A stretch of DNA of 64,000 bases from positions 868,001 to 932,000 of the forward strand of contig JABELC010000002.1 of the NCBI GenBank assembly GCA_028455995.1, given 5' to 3'. Under the pieces are notes generated by a model. It worked only from the letters and a program-made list of their open reading frames with translations, ran no database searches and was not told where the DNA came from. The stretch comes from Scleromitrula shiraiana (taxonomy: Eukaryota; Ascomycota; Leotiomycetes; Helotiales; Sclerotiniaceae). A program made the position numbers and the translations under genes. Below, piece after piece: positions 11,671 through 22,794 of the stretch; position 1 is the first letter of the stretch, and each line of letters opens with the position of its first letter.

Positions 11671-12649
11671 CTCGATTAAATTAAAATTGAAGCACGCGCA
11701 AAATAAGCGAATCGCTTCAAAATCGACGATTTTATACAAAACACCTCTTGCGTCAATATAAATAAATCGATCAATTATTTATAGAATTATTTAAGATATT
11801 AAATATAGATTATTTTTATATTAAAATATTTATTATTAAAATTTAAAGATCAAATAATGATTTTAAAATTTATAATATTTAATTAAATATAAAGTAAAAA
11901 TCATATAAAAATACTATAATTTTAATTTGATTTAAATCAAGCAAATTATTATATTAGGAAATAATGAAGATATATATGAATATATAGAAAAAAAAAGCTT
12001 TCATTTAATATAAATATTATATATTAAAATATAATATAATAATCTTGAAAAGTCGAAGTTTTAAAAGTATTTTTAACTCTTTAAAATCTTTAAAAATCTT
12101 AATAATTCATTCAAATCAAAATTATATTAAATAATATTTTAATATAGTAATTATAAGGATATAAATTATCATATATAAAAATTTGAAGTGATTTTAATGA
12201 TTTTTAAAAATCGAAGTTATAATGGTGCTTAATACTTGTAAATATTATATATACTTTTTTTAATTTTATTATATTATATTTTTTATATATTTTTAATATA
12301 TATAATATTTATATTAAATAAAAGTTTGTTTTTTATATATTTATATATATCTTTATTATTTTTTAATATGATAATTTACTCGATTTAAATCAAATTAAAA
12401 TTATAGTATTTTTATATCATTTTTACTTTATATTTAATTAAATATTATAAATTTTAAAATCATTATTTGATCTTTAAATTTTAATAATAAATATTTTAAT
12501 ATAAAAATAATCTATATTTAATATCTTAAATAATTCTATAAATAATTGATCGATTTATTTATATTGGCGCAAGAGGTGTTTTATATAAAATTATCGATTT
12601 TGAGGGTTTTTCAGTAATTTGCGCGTGTTTCAATTTTAATTTAACCGAG
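11671..12649. mobile_element. 979-bp long-hairpin (foldback/MITE-like) element with about 390-bp inverted arms
   Basis: The left arm from 11671 (CTCGATTAAATTAAAATTG) reappears inverted ending at 12649. The two arms match over at least 271 bp with mostly transitions, and homology continues inward to about 12060 and 12260, leaving a loop of about 200 bp. Both outer ends are flanked by TA (11669-11670 and 12650-12651). One short block after the GC-richer CACGCGCAAA segment (about 11700-11715) differs more. No coding capacity is visible. Size, TA flanks and long arms fit a hairpin-type non-autonomous DNA element nested inside the larger TIR element. Confidence 0.75.
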
Positions 12650-12770
12650 TAATATGTCGATGTTTGAACTTTTAGTATATTTAGGCATTAAAATAACCGA
12701 TTTCTTAAAGTTCATTCAGGGAACTTATTGAATTCTATTCAAGTTGGCTTCTTGAATAGGTGATACCGTA

Positions 12771-13198
12771 GGGGGCTGTGAAGATTGCAGTTTGCTCAAC
12801 TAGAGATATAGCACCGGCAGTGGTAGAAGGAATGACATCATCATCTACTGTTGCTCCGCCAACTGCAAAATTGTAGGATAATGTTAGGGAGGTATTGTAG
12901 GCTGTAACCAGATAATCAATCCAGTTGAGACCAGCATCTGTAGTGGTGCCGGGAAAAGGGGGATTGCCAATCGGATTTGCCGCAGAAGGCTTTGTTCCCG
13001 AGATCGAAAACACCGTTCGTGTGTAAGAGTCCCCACTAGTAACGTCAACAATATTGCCATGATCGCTCTGGCTGGCACCCACAATGAAAAGAGATATTTG
13101 GTCCCTGTTAGCTGCCTAGGTGATAAGAAGTCGCCAGAGGGCAAAGTCATACAGCCATTGATCAATAAAGCGACGACAAATATGGAGGTAGAAAACAT
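12771..13198 (-). pseudogene. 5' half of a CE16 acetylesterase gene (secreted SGNH/GDSL hydrolase)
   Basis: Exon 1 (13198-13083) encodes a hydrophobic signal-peptide-like start, MFSTSIFVVALLINGC. A 47-bp intron (13082-13036, GTGGGT...CTAG) splices to exon 2 and creates LFSFGDSYTR, block I with the catalytic Ser. Exon 2 continues with GLNWIDYLVTAYN and NFAVGGATVDDD (block II). The frame then runs into the TIR element at 12768 and stops at 12735. The rest of the gene resumes at 10826. Family knowledge predicts an extracellular acetylesterase acting on plant-wall oligosaccharides. Joining across the insertion gives an in-frame TAG at the TA site, so simple excision would not restore this copy as it now reads. 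Confidence 0.8.
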
Positions 13199-15416
13199 GA
13201 TTCCCAGTATGGTGTGGTATAGGGGAAAAACACAACGTTATAAATAAGAAATGAACATTCGTATAAATTATCAGTAAATGGTAGCAATTGATCCCTTTTA
13301 TATGTAGATTCTAGCCATCTTGAATCCCCAAGAATGGATAAATGCGGCACTAAAAGCTTTTTATTCCAGTAATTATATGCAGAATTAACTGGGTGAGGGT
13401 GTATTTGATATCATTTTCTATGACGGAATAAGGTAAAGTGTTCTTCCGCAACAAAACTACACCGAGCTCGTCGCCCAATGGATGAATCATAATTGCAACG
13501 GTAGGATATATAGGTGGGAGAAATTTTGGAATACACATGGGAAAATATGCACGATCATCGATCTGGTTGCGACATAGTAAGCTGCAGAAAGAGAGACAAA
13601 GGTGGGTGGTGGATGTTCAAAGACCAGGATATCATATGGCTTTCCAACCGAAAATTTGGACAGAGTTCTAGGGATTAAGCACCTTGCGGTTCTACCATAT
13701 CAAGAAACTTCAAAGAATTACTTTTGAGTGATAAACATGGAGTTTTTGAAGGAGTTCCAGTTCTCAAAAAACATTACACTGGCTTGTACAGTTTTAGACG
13801 GAATCTTGTGCCCAAGAGATGAACTGAGGCCAGTATTCGTCATAACGTGGCATTGAATGTGCACCAAGTTCTATTGTAGGTCAATATCCCATCATAGCCC
13901 AGAAGCCTTCAGGATCGCAGAAAGTATAGTGAACAGTTCGAGACGGATCTTAGATGCAGGGTTCGATTCTGTAGTGATGGTTTCGAGAGCCTGGGAACTC
14001 ACAGTTTGAGCAATTCCAATAATCTTATCATGGCACTGGATTCGAAATATCATATGGAGAGTTAGTTTTAGGAAGTTTTCCGCAATTGCCTCTTGATAAA
14101 CGTGCCTTCCCCAACTGTTAGTTATGGGGATATGGATCTGGGATCAGCGTCCTCTTGTGTTTCAGAGGCTAGCTATAGTAAGCAGATAAGAGAGAGATGC
14201 AGGAAGCCTCAATCCAGATGTGATTGTTTACACCAATAAGTCCATTCTCCCTCTAGTTGGCATTCTACCAAATAAATTGCAGATATCTCCTCTCACCAAC
14301 ATGCTGGGTAGCAATATTGGTATCATATGCTTGAAAGTTCTCCAATGATCTATCATTATGAGTATGCTATTTAGATCTCATCGCACTGCTTCATCCTATC
14401 GTTTGTATAAGAGCCCCCACTAAGCCCTAATCACCCCTCACCTGAACATTCGCAATGACCTGGTGAACATGTCACCACATGTCGAGTTATTCCAAATTCT
14501 CAACATTGCCCAATTACTATGTAAATCAGACTTCGTAGATCTTGGCATAGCGATAAGACGATAAAAGTCCACTTGGAACCAATAAAAAACTTTGGACCCA
14601 CGTGCAAAAATCATACGTCAAGATCGATGCAAATCATATAAGAACTTCATGAAAAGAAAATAGTGAGAAGCAAATAGCAAATACCAAAAAAATACCATCC
14701 CATTTATCTTAACATAACTGGGTGGTACATGTCGGAAATTTGGAAAGCTACATAGTACTTATTTATTACTCATCAATCTATTCGGTATTATTTGTAATAG
14801 AATACTACCTAATATCTACTTAGTACCTACATACTCGTAGATACTTCGGGGCATGGCTAGACACTCGTCTATGCCAATTTCAAGAGAATTGGATTCGAAA
14901 AGAGCATCTCATCATCCCAGTACTAATACCACAACTAATATTGTTGTGGGTAGAATGAATGCTGTACCTGGATTTCTTGCCAGTGCTGGTGAGTTTTATT
15001 TCATTCATTCTTCTATTCTTTTTGCAAGAATACTTTCAATCTTTTGACTTGGTTTTGGGTCATTCATCCGGGAAGTTTCTGCTTCTGCAAAAATTTTAAG
15101 CAAGTACTTATCTGAAGCAATTCTTAAAAAAAATTTCACATTCAAATTCAATTACTCCCTCATTATATTTGGATGAAAAGAGATCGTTTCAAACCATTGA
15201 TCCGAGAATACACATCTATTCACTATCTAGTGTCAAAGTTTAGCAAAGTCATAAAGTCTTTGCTAATAAGATCTCTCGGCACCAGCTTTCTTCACCTTCC
15301 TCCGCGCAAACCTTGTTCTTCCGCCTTCGACTCTGAATTCGAATACTTCAACTCCAATCCTTGACGCATCTTCTTCGCAGACTCTCCCACCTCTGGGACC
15401 TTCTTTCCTCGCAACC
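13199..15416. other. 2.2-kb region without a recognised gene
   Basis: Composition returns to normal here. No frame shows conserved content. The right part (about 14850-15416) carries the upstream region of the GNAT-like gene. A short plus-strand frame at 14853 runs into a good 5' splice site at about 14991 (GGTGAGTTTT), which may be a 5' UTR exon or an upstream reading frame. The left part is the promoter side of the broken esterase. Confidence 0.4.
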
Positions 15417-16172
15417 ATGACTTCCAATGCCGACGAGGACATCATACCGCCGAACCCACTAGATGGAGTTCCACCCCTCACAACAACAGTTTTGACGTCT
15501 AAAGACGATAAAATAGCAGCTCTCAAACTCGTTGCAGATTCAATTGCACAGCAAAGGCAATCTGCTTCCCGAGCAGTGATCTTCCATCCTCTCACGGTAG
15601 CAGTTTATATTGCTATCTTAGGGATCGTCAGTAGATTCGTTTACAAGAGTAGCAGTGACCTCGCAATTTTGGGAACTACTTGTGCAGGTGTTACGATGGC
15701 ATGTTTAGTTGCTGTGCGGTCAATGACTGCAGGATACATAAATCTCGCCGAGGAATTTAATTGGAATTTTGCGAAAAATGACGACGGGGAAGAAGATATT
15801 ATTTTCGGATCGCGATATGGGGATGAGATTATTGGAGCACTTATATTACGCGTTGAAAGGGCAACGAATGGAAGTAAGAAGAAAGGTAAGAATGGAAGGA
15901 CGGGCGGAAATGGTGTTGTGAGGGCTTGGACTACGAGGATGAGATATAGAGGGACGGGTGTGGGAACGGAGTTGTTAGAAGAGGCCGTGAGGAAGACAAG
16001 AGAAAAGCTAGGAAACTCGGCCGAGATTGGTTTTGCTCAGGAACATGCAAACAGTCAGATGATCCTACCAGAGATGTTCAATGGTGGGTTCAGGAAAAGA
16101 GAGAGGAGTGCTGCGAAGGCTTTAGAGGCGGTGGTAGACTCTATAGATGCAGGCAGAAACAGAAAGAGATAG
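15417..16172 (+). CDS. two-TM protein with a GNAT-like C-terminal domain
   Basis: Single-exon gene of 251 residues. Two hydrophobic segments lie at about residues 55-76 and 82-104, and an acyl-CoA N-acyltransferase-like region follows. The stretch RYRGTGVGTELLEEAV (about 177-192) matches GNAT motif A (R/Q-x-x-G-x-G/A), which binds the acetyl-CoA pyrophosphate. A basic glycine/lysine insert precedes it. The arrangement, a membrane hairpin followed by a GNAT fold, is like that of NAT8-type transferases, so it may sit on an internal membrane. Substrate unknown. The start ATG is the first in frame and is preceded by a pyrimidine-rich leader. Confidence 0.7.
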   Translation: MTSNADEDIIPPNPLDGVPPLTTTVLTSKDDKIAALKLVADSIAQQRQSASRAVIFHPLTVAVYIAILGIVSRFVYKSSSDLAILGTTCAGVTMACLVAVRSMTAGYINLAEEFNWNFAKNDDGEEDIIFGSRYGDEIIGALILRVERATNGSKKKGKNGRTGGNGVVRAWTTRMRYRGTGVGTELLEEAVRKTREKLGNSAEIGFAQEHANSQMILPEMFNGGFRKRERSAAKALEAVVDSIDAGRNRKR

Positions 16173-17141
16173 CTGTGTTAGACTGGAGATATGCAGTTTA
16201 TATAACTACTTCAATAAACTTACTGGGTAGAGGTTCTGATTGCAGGCTTTGGGTGTTGTATGGGCTCCATTTATTGATGGGCAGTGGGGAGAGAGTGTAT
16301 CTCTTGGAGTTCATAACAATTCGTTACCGAGTTAGGTTATTGGATTAGGTACTGGTTCGGAATACCATTGTTTTTAAATATGACAACTCTCATTTTCTTT
16401 ACCATATAAATGGTTAACAATCGTTGAGAGTCTGTTAGCTAGCTAGAAGCTTTATTTTCCCCTCACCATATATAAAACTTCCCTACCCAAATACCTGCCT
16501 TGGCAAATGAGTGTGAACTTATGCTATATGCCATCCTAGTCTACAATATCGTAGATGTTCAAGGAGAAGATTACGCGTGATAAGAGCCGGATATGATCAA
16601 TGCTGGTTGACAATGGGCATAGTGGGGGGGGGGGGGGTAGAGCTAATGCTTAGTAATCAGGGTTTTCTACAAAACACGAAATTTTCTCCAAAATTTTCTC
16701 CAGTCTTTTATGTTATTTTTTTATCATTCATCCCTACAACATTCTTCTGAATGAAACTAATTATCAAATTAAATCCGCATTTTGCTATACATTTCAATTC
16801 AATCATACAGTTGATATTCACTAACACGTTACTAACAAGCATGTAGCTTCGGGCGGCTTCATAAATATCATGCAAGGTATTATTTTCCTGGAATAGCAGC
16901 ACAAGTGCTGATCTCCTCGGGCTTATTTGGGGTAACGGTTTATACAACAAGAGTTCTTAGTACGACTTCCCCACATTCCCCCGTCCTGCCTTCCCCATTC
17001 ACTCAAAATTACCTCAAGGACCGAGGCCCGCATTCGTCACTGGGGTATGATAGGCGTTCAAGTGTCGTGTGCCGGTTGTCACTTCTCCAACTTCCTTCTA
17101 CTCTTGAAATCCAAGTAAAGAATTGAGCAGAGTTGAGAAAG
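16173..17141. other. 970-bp intergenic region with a G homopolymer
   Basis: Holds the 3' end of the GNAT-like gene and the promoter of the dehydrogenase gene. A run of about 14 G lies near 16624-16637. The small frames here show no conserved content. Confidence 0.5.
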
Positions 17142-18453
17142 ATGAGGGCAAATGTGAGGACGACTGCACCTTTTGTGCGGTCATTGTATCGTTCAGTTCA
17201 ACAGAGAAGCTTCTCTTATTCCAAAGCAAGACGGGCACAATGGGGCTTCATTGGCCTTGGCCAAATGGGTAAGTTTTTCTTCGCATGGTATTCGACATTG
17301 TGAGCTATTGCTAATAAGTAAACAGGGTATAATATGGCTAGAAACCTTCAGGCAAAACTACCTTCCACCGATACGATTCGAGTTTATGATATCAATGCTG
17401 AATCGCTCGAGAGGTTTACAAAGGATACAAAGTCTTTGGGCAATGGCGCTGCCGTTGAAGCCGCAAGCTCTGTTCGAGAAGCTGCTGAGAACTCTGTAAG
17501 TTATCTCTTTACCTTAGCACTTTCGATCTTCCACACCTCTTTTTTGTTTATGTGATGAGTTTGTTCCACGAATGATCTAAGTTGGGGTCACCCGTCTTGG
17601 GTGATCTTCTAATGATTTTATATATTTAACAACAAAGCCAATCCTCTGATTTTACGTTGCTCAATTGTCTACACAACATGATTGTATTCTCACATCAGCT
17701 GCTAACAGTTGCTTTGATTAGGAAACAACGATAACAGTCCTACCAGAGCCGTCTCACGTAAAGAACGTGTTTGGCCAAATCCTTAAACCCCCGCTTTCAA
17801 CATCGGTAGTCGCCAATCCCGATCGTCTTTTCATCGACTGCTCCACAATTGATCCCACTTCTTCAAGAGAGGTTGCAAGGGCAGTCCATACTACTCAACA
17901 AGGAAAATTTGTTGATGCACCCATGTCTGGAGGTGTTGTTGGTGCTACGGCTGGAACTCTGACATTTATGCTCGGAGCTCCAACTGAGCTGGTAGACAGA
18001 ATAAATCCTATTCTAGCAATGATGGGCAAGAGGGTACTGCATTGTGGAGCACAAGGGGCTGGCCTCTCTGGGAAACTTGCAAATAATTATTTGTTAGCGA
18101 TCAACAATATTGCTACAGCTGAAGCTATGAATTTGGGCATAATGTGGGGATTAGACCCAATTGTTCTGGGCAATTTGATCAATAGTAGTACCGGAAAATG
18201 CTGGCCAAGCGAACACAACAATCCCGTTAAGGGCGTTGTAGCTGGTGCACCTGCTGAACGAGATTACAAAGGTGGGTTCGGAATCGGTTTGATGAAGAAA
18301 GATTTAGGACTCGCATTGAAGGCAGCCGAGGAAGTTCAGGCGACTCTTGAGCTTGGTAAAAGAGCTCAAGAAGTATATGAGACTGTGGAGCAACAGGAAG
18401 ATTGCAAAGGCAAGGACTTCTCTGTTGTTTACAGACATATTAGTGGCAAATAA
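17142..18453 (+). CDS. 3-hydroxyisobutyrate dehydrogenase (mitochondrial)
   Basis: Valine catabolism enzyme that oxidises 3-hydroxyisobutyrate to methylmalonate semialdehyde with NAD. Three exons (17142-17268, 17326-17495, 17722-18453) give 342 residues, the usual family length. The basic, Ser-rich N-terminus (about 30 residues, many Arg, no acidic residues) looks like a mitochondrial presequence. The Rossmann motif GFIGLGQMG spans the exon 1/2 junction at residues 35-43. The substrate-binding motif DAPMSGG and the catalytic-lysine segment GKLANNYLLAINN are present. The start is chosen because it gives the presequence and an exact frame across both introns. A 6-phosphogluconate-like beta-hydroxyacid dehydrogenase of another specificity is possible but less likely. 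Confidence 0.92.
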
Positions 18454-18704
18454 AGATACACATATGCAAATGATATCAAATGACTCCCAACCATGCAATT
18501 TTTCACTTGTGTCATTGATATATACATATTTTCATATTTATTAATGTTGGTTCCATCCAGAGCACCGTCCCCTATAAATTCCAGTCGGTCTACCATTTAC
18601 AACACCTACCATACCATCATAGCATCATACCATCATAATCCCACATAATAACCGCCCCCATCTTCTCCCAAAGACGCCCGCCCACCTCAACCTCAACCTC
18701 AACC

Positions 18705-21700
18705 TCAATGCAACCTCTTCAACTCCTCCACCAACCCCCTCAAATCCTCCACACTCGGCCCCATCCCATTAGCCACCTCCCCCTGCGCCTCCTCATCCAA
18801 ATCCAAAAACCTCTCAATCAACTCTCCATCCACAAAGCGGAACGGCTCTACCGCTTCGCCCGTCTCTGATCTAAATGATCGGTAGGTATTGAAATCTAGA
18901 TTTCCCAGGGAGAAGCTATGGGCTGCGGGGTTAGTGGTAGCTTGGGATTGGGATTGGGGGTTTTTGGATTGAGGTGGTTGTTGTTGTTGTTGTTTTATGG
19001 AGTAGAAGTTTGCGAGACGGGTTTGGAGACGCATGAGGAAGTCTTGGTTTTGAGGGGGGATTATGGCGAAGAGGTAGAGGGATCCTTCGGTCTGGGGTTT
19101 TTTTTGTTTTTTGGTTAATTTGGGGGTAGGAAGGAATATGGGGGAAAGAATGAAAGGGAAGGGAAAAGAAAAGGGAAGAAAAAACTTACAGTAGCAACAA
19201 AAGCTCTCGGGACGACCAAAGCGCTACTCGAAGCATTTACCGTAATCCTCTGGACCTTATTGACCATTTCTCCCAAATTTAGTTCGCTTGTAACGTCCAT
19301 TCTCAATTTATCTTCTCTCGTGACACCTTCTAGATTCTGTCGTAATACAAGTAAATTTCCAGCTTGATCGCTCTCCAGATAGGTATTCTCATCTACATTC
19401 GTTACACTTGTCGCAAATACCTGTTGGCTATGTCTACCGACCTCCTCGAGTTTATCCGGTAGTCCATCCGCACCAGGTGTATACTGCACCAACGCAACAG
19501 ACTTCATCAAGTCAGCTACAGCGATGATATTACCTGTGATATCGATGTCGATGGGACATGTAGCGCAGCGATACGTAGCAAGTTTCTGTAAATTGGCGCT
19601 ATCTCTCGAGGTTTCTTTGTAGCCATACATGACGATTGTTTTGTTGAGCGCGGTTACAATTTTCCCGTCGAGCACGCCAATGCAGCGACATGCACCTTTG
19701 AGGGTTTGGCTAGAGATCAGATGCGGGCTACGACTGCTATCAACGCCAAAAATTAAGAGGCGGCCGCGAACATCATCACTCGGATCTTCGAGAAAACTTG
19801 TTCCGACGAGGAAACGTTCAACTAGCTCGCCGTCGTTGCCGTATGTTGTGGGAAGTTCGGCACGGACAACCGATTCGACAATCTCGTTCGCATCTGGGAA
19901 ATAATAGGGTCTACCTAGTTCTGCAAAGACTACTTCGTCAACGAGTCGAAATAATGTGACATATGTCTCTAGTCCTGGAAAGTAATTCCGCTTGATACAT
20001 CCGATCCCAAATGCTTTCTCTTTGGCAGAATATGTGATTCGTCGGACCGTCTCGCCCATTTGTAATGTTTTAACGTGCGTTCTTCTTTCATTGTCTATGA
20101 CTGAAAGTTTAAGTTCGGTTGTAGTAGCTACTACCATTGAGTCTGGGTATGCTTCACTATTCAGTGAGCATACGCATACCGCATCTTCTGCTGTGACTGC
20201 AGAATATATTATCCTGCCCTCAGAACCATAAATCAAGCTAGGGTGTTCGCAGTTTGCAAAGACATTATAGAGACCATTCTTCCGTGGCAATATTTGAAGC
20301 TTTGCTTGCTGTGTTCCCAGAATTGTACTCTTCCGTCCAGAAAGTGAGTAATTATCTTTGTCAACATTGAAGGTCAAGACAATACCATCTTCCATGCTAA
20401 TAAATAACGTTGGTCCAGAAAGCTCCTCAGGTAAAATCTGGGTAAGGGCAATACCTCGAGGTATAGAAGCATTATCTGTCCTTCGCAACTCTTCAGATAA
20501 TATAATATCAAGAGTCTGAAGTTTTACCATAGAAATAGACCCTGATTTCCATAAACCAATGACACCGACATCTTCCAGAGTTTGCGACACGTGTATACAG
20601 GCAGCTTGGTCGTCACCAAGGTCTTGTACCGCAATTTCTTGGAACTTCTTTTCGGTGTCCAAGGTGACTAGGTGACGGCCATCGGATGCGAGTAATATAT
20701 ATTTATCGTTCCCAGAAGCAGCCGTAATTACCTGACCTTCAGGGGGTTGCCATAGGTAGTGAGTTGTTTCATTGCGTAATGTTGCTTCATCTTGGGTAAC
20801 TTGCACTATCCACCCATTCTCCAAATTATAAGCGAGTAGTGTTTCCGCGTAAGAGGAGAGGCCTCTTACAGTTTCCACTTCTTCGAAATCTCCCTGGCTA
20901 TCGAGTTTAAAGAACCTAGTTTCTGTAGCAAATGATACTACAAGAGTATCATTTGGAAGATTTGGTTTGGAACGGAGAGTAAAGACATTGCGGACTCCGT
21001 CCATTTCCGCTAGAATTCCTATATCATCTAGTCCAACACCACTTCGAATACTCCTCAAACTTCCTCCTTCGAAGGAACCACTACCAGTCACTAGCCGAGC
21101 CTGGCCTGAGGAGTATTCATTTGATTGAGTTTCGCCATCCCGGCCACCCATATCCATAACGGTAAAGTCTAAAATAGGTGCAACATTTGGTAATGTCTGT
21201 ATCTCTTTGATTCCTACCGTGGCCACATCGAGTTTAACAAGCTTACTATCCGCTTCATGTGAAGCTACGTAGTAAACGTCATCACCCAAATACTCTATAG
21301 ATGTAGGTTTCGATGACAGACCAATTTTCATAACAGAAATTTCGTCAATGGTAGCCCCTTCGGCGTGGATCACCAAACAGTAAAAATTACCATACGCATC
21401 CGCCAGCATCCACATTGTTTCACTCATTTTCCCCCATGCAGACCATAGCACCGAAAATTCCAGTGGATACTCAATTATAGCTCTGCTCTCTTCATCAAAA
21501 TATGTTATTTTTGTTTCTCCCAAAACAATGACTCCACCTAGGTTAGCCACTGCCGTTCCATTCCTGGAGATATATCGTTTGGCCGTCTCATCCTCTGCTG
21601 GCATTACAGGAATAAGATGCATAGCTCCAAAGCACAATGGCTCAAGATGATTCTCCCGATCCTTCTTCGGATCAAAAGCGGACGGCTGTCCCTTCTCATC

Positions 21701-22353
21701 CAGCACCCTATATGTCGCCAAACGAACGATGCCCTTAGGATCCTCATACAATATTGCGAGCTTCGGATACGAAGTGTAAAGAAACGTGCTCGCCCTAACC
21801 TTCATCTCCGTAATCCTAACCTGTTGTGGATCCTCCAAGTATTTCTCCTTTCCAGCCCTCGGCTTAACAATCTTTATTATATTTAATACGCCCTCATATA
21901 GCTCCATAACCATAACCTTGCCATATGGATCTACCAAACACCTATCTCGACTCGTCGATTCTCGCATCTTGCTCTCCGATACATCGACAAGACTTATAGC
22001 GGTATCGAGTTGATGCGTCTGCGGATTCCACACCACGGTAAAATATTGTCCTCGAACGGTACCCACGAATAAATGGTCGGTTTTAGCTCCTGCCGGACGA
22101 ATCTTTTGAAGCATTGAGATGCGCCCATATATAGCTTTCGAGTAAGCCATATTGAAGCCGTCTTCTGGAGAATACCTCCATAGCTCCAATCGATTTGATT
22201 TCCTGTTCAAAAGTGAAAGTATGAGTATTGTATCAGCTATCGTGGAATTGGTTCTTACGCAAGTACTAAGCATTCTTCTTTGGGATCTAGAAGATTCAAT
22301 TTGAGGGTAAGGCGTACACTGCTTGGCCTATGAATTGGTGCTAGGTAGGCCAT
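18705..22353 (-). CDS. DDB1: damaged-DNA-binding protein 1, CUL4 ligase adaptor
   Basis: Three exons (22353-22259, 22202-19190, 19091-18705) give 1164 residues, close to the usual DDB1 length. The protein is the WD-propeller adaptor of CUL4 ubiquitin ligases, with an MMS1-type N-terminal half and a CPSF_A C-terminal half. N-terminal hallmarks such as ECLVLAKSNRLELW and the AIYGRI segment match the family. The C-terminal exon encodes a helical end region (VEDLRGLVEELKRLH), preceded by a Q/P/S-rich insert (QQQQQPPQSKNPQSQSQ) that is fungal-looking and probably disordered. In fungi DDB1 takes part in UV repair. In Neurospora it also acts in the DIM-5/CUL4/DDB1 complex that directs H3K9 methylation (DIM-8). 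The paralogous CPSF160 is longer and less likely. Confidence 0.9.
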
Positions 22354-22794
22354 TTTGAGGATTTGGTTCTTGCATAGAAAACGTAAATGGAAATACAATA
22401 CGGGTTGTTTGGATGGAGAGCTGATACATATTGATCATGAGCTCCTTGGATGACGCTGGGACTTTTTTTATCGTTATCGTCAAATCGGACTTAAGAAGTT
22501 TGATATAGCTTGTCCGCCCCGCGATTGATTACCTATTCCGACCAGCAGATACAGCATATCTTTCGATTTTTGGACATGGGCAATGAATGAAAAACTCAAT
22601 TTATGCTTTCCAATGAAGAGCACCTTTTTACTTATTATTTGTTACTTCATATAAATATTTAATGGTGCTGAAATCCGATCCATATTGTCTATTTTGTTCT
22701 ATCAAGAGATGCGGGGTATCATTTTTTGATTATATACGCCAGAATATGCAAATGAAAATGTAAGCTAGAAACCAACCCAGTAGCACCCATTCAT
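22354..22794. other. 440-bp intergenic region between DDB1 and RPC5 genes
   Basis: Holds the DDB1 promoter and the 3' end of the RPC5 gene; both genes are on the minus strand. No other feature is visible. Confidence 0.5.

Larger units (their letters stand above)
10829..12768. mobile_element. terminal-inverted-repeat DNA transposon inserted in the CE16 gene
   Basis: The left end at 10829 (CAGTATCACCTATTCA) is repeated inverted at the right end 12768 (CGGTATCACCTATTCA read on the minus strand). One transition separates the two 16-bp ends. Both ends are flanked by TA (10827-10828 and 12769-12770), as expected for a Tc1/mariner-type TA duplication. The interior is heavily AT-rich with no usable frame, so no transposase is visible. 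A second element (11671-12649) sits inside; without it this one is only about 0.96 kb, so it may be non-autonomous. Its insertion splits an SGNH hydrolase gene whose two halves lie on either side in the same frame. Confidence 0.75.

Noticed and set aside
12377..12651. Two independent 271-bp MITEs in opposite orientation instead of one hairpin element
   Set aside because: The right arm is TA-flanked on both sides and has similar ends, but homology between arms continues well past the inner ends, which fits a single long-arm element better.
3500..12768. A nuclear copy of mitochondrial DNA or a centromere core
   Set aside because: The AT-richness is explained by identifiable transposons with LTRs, TIRs and target duplications. 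Transition-only divergence between repeats points to RIP, and no mitochondrial gene can be read.
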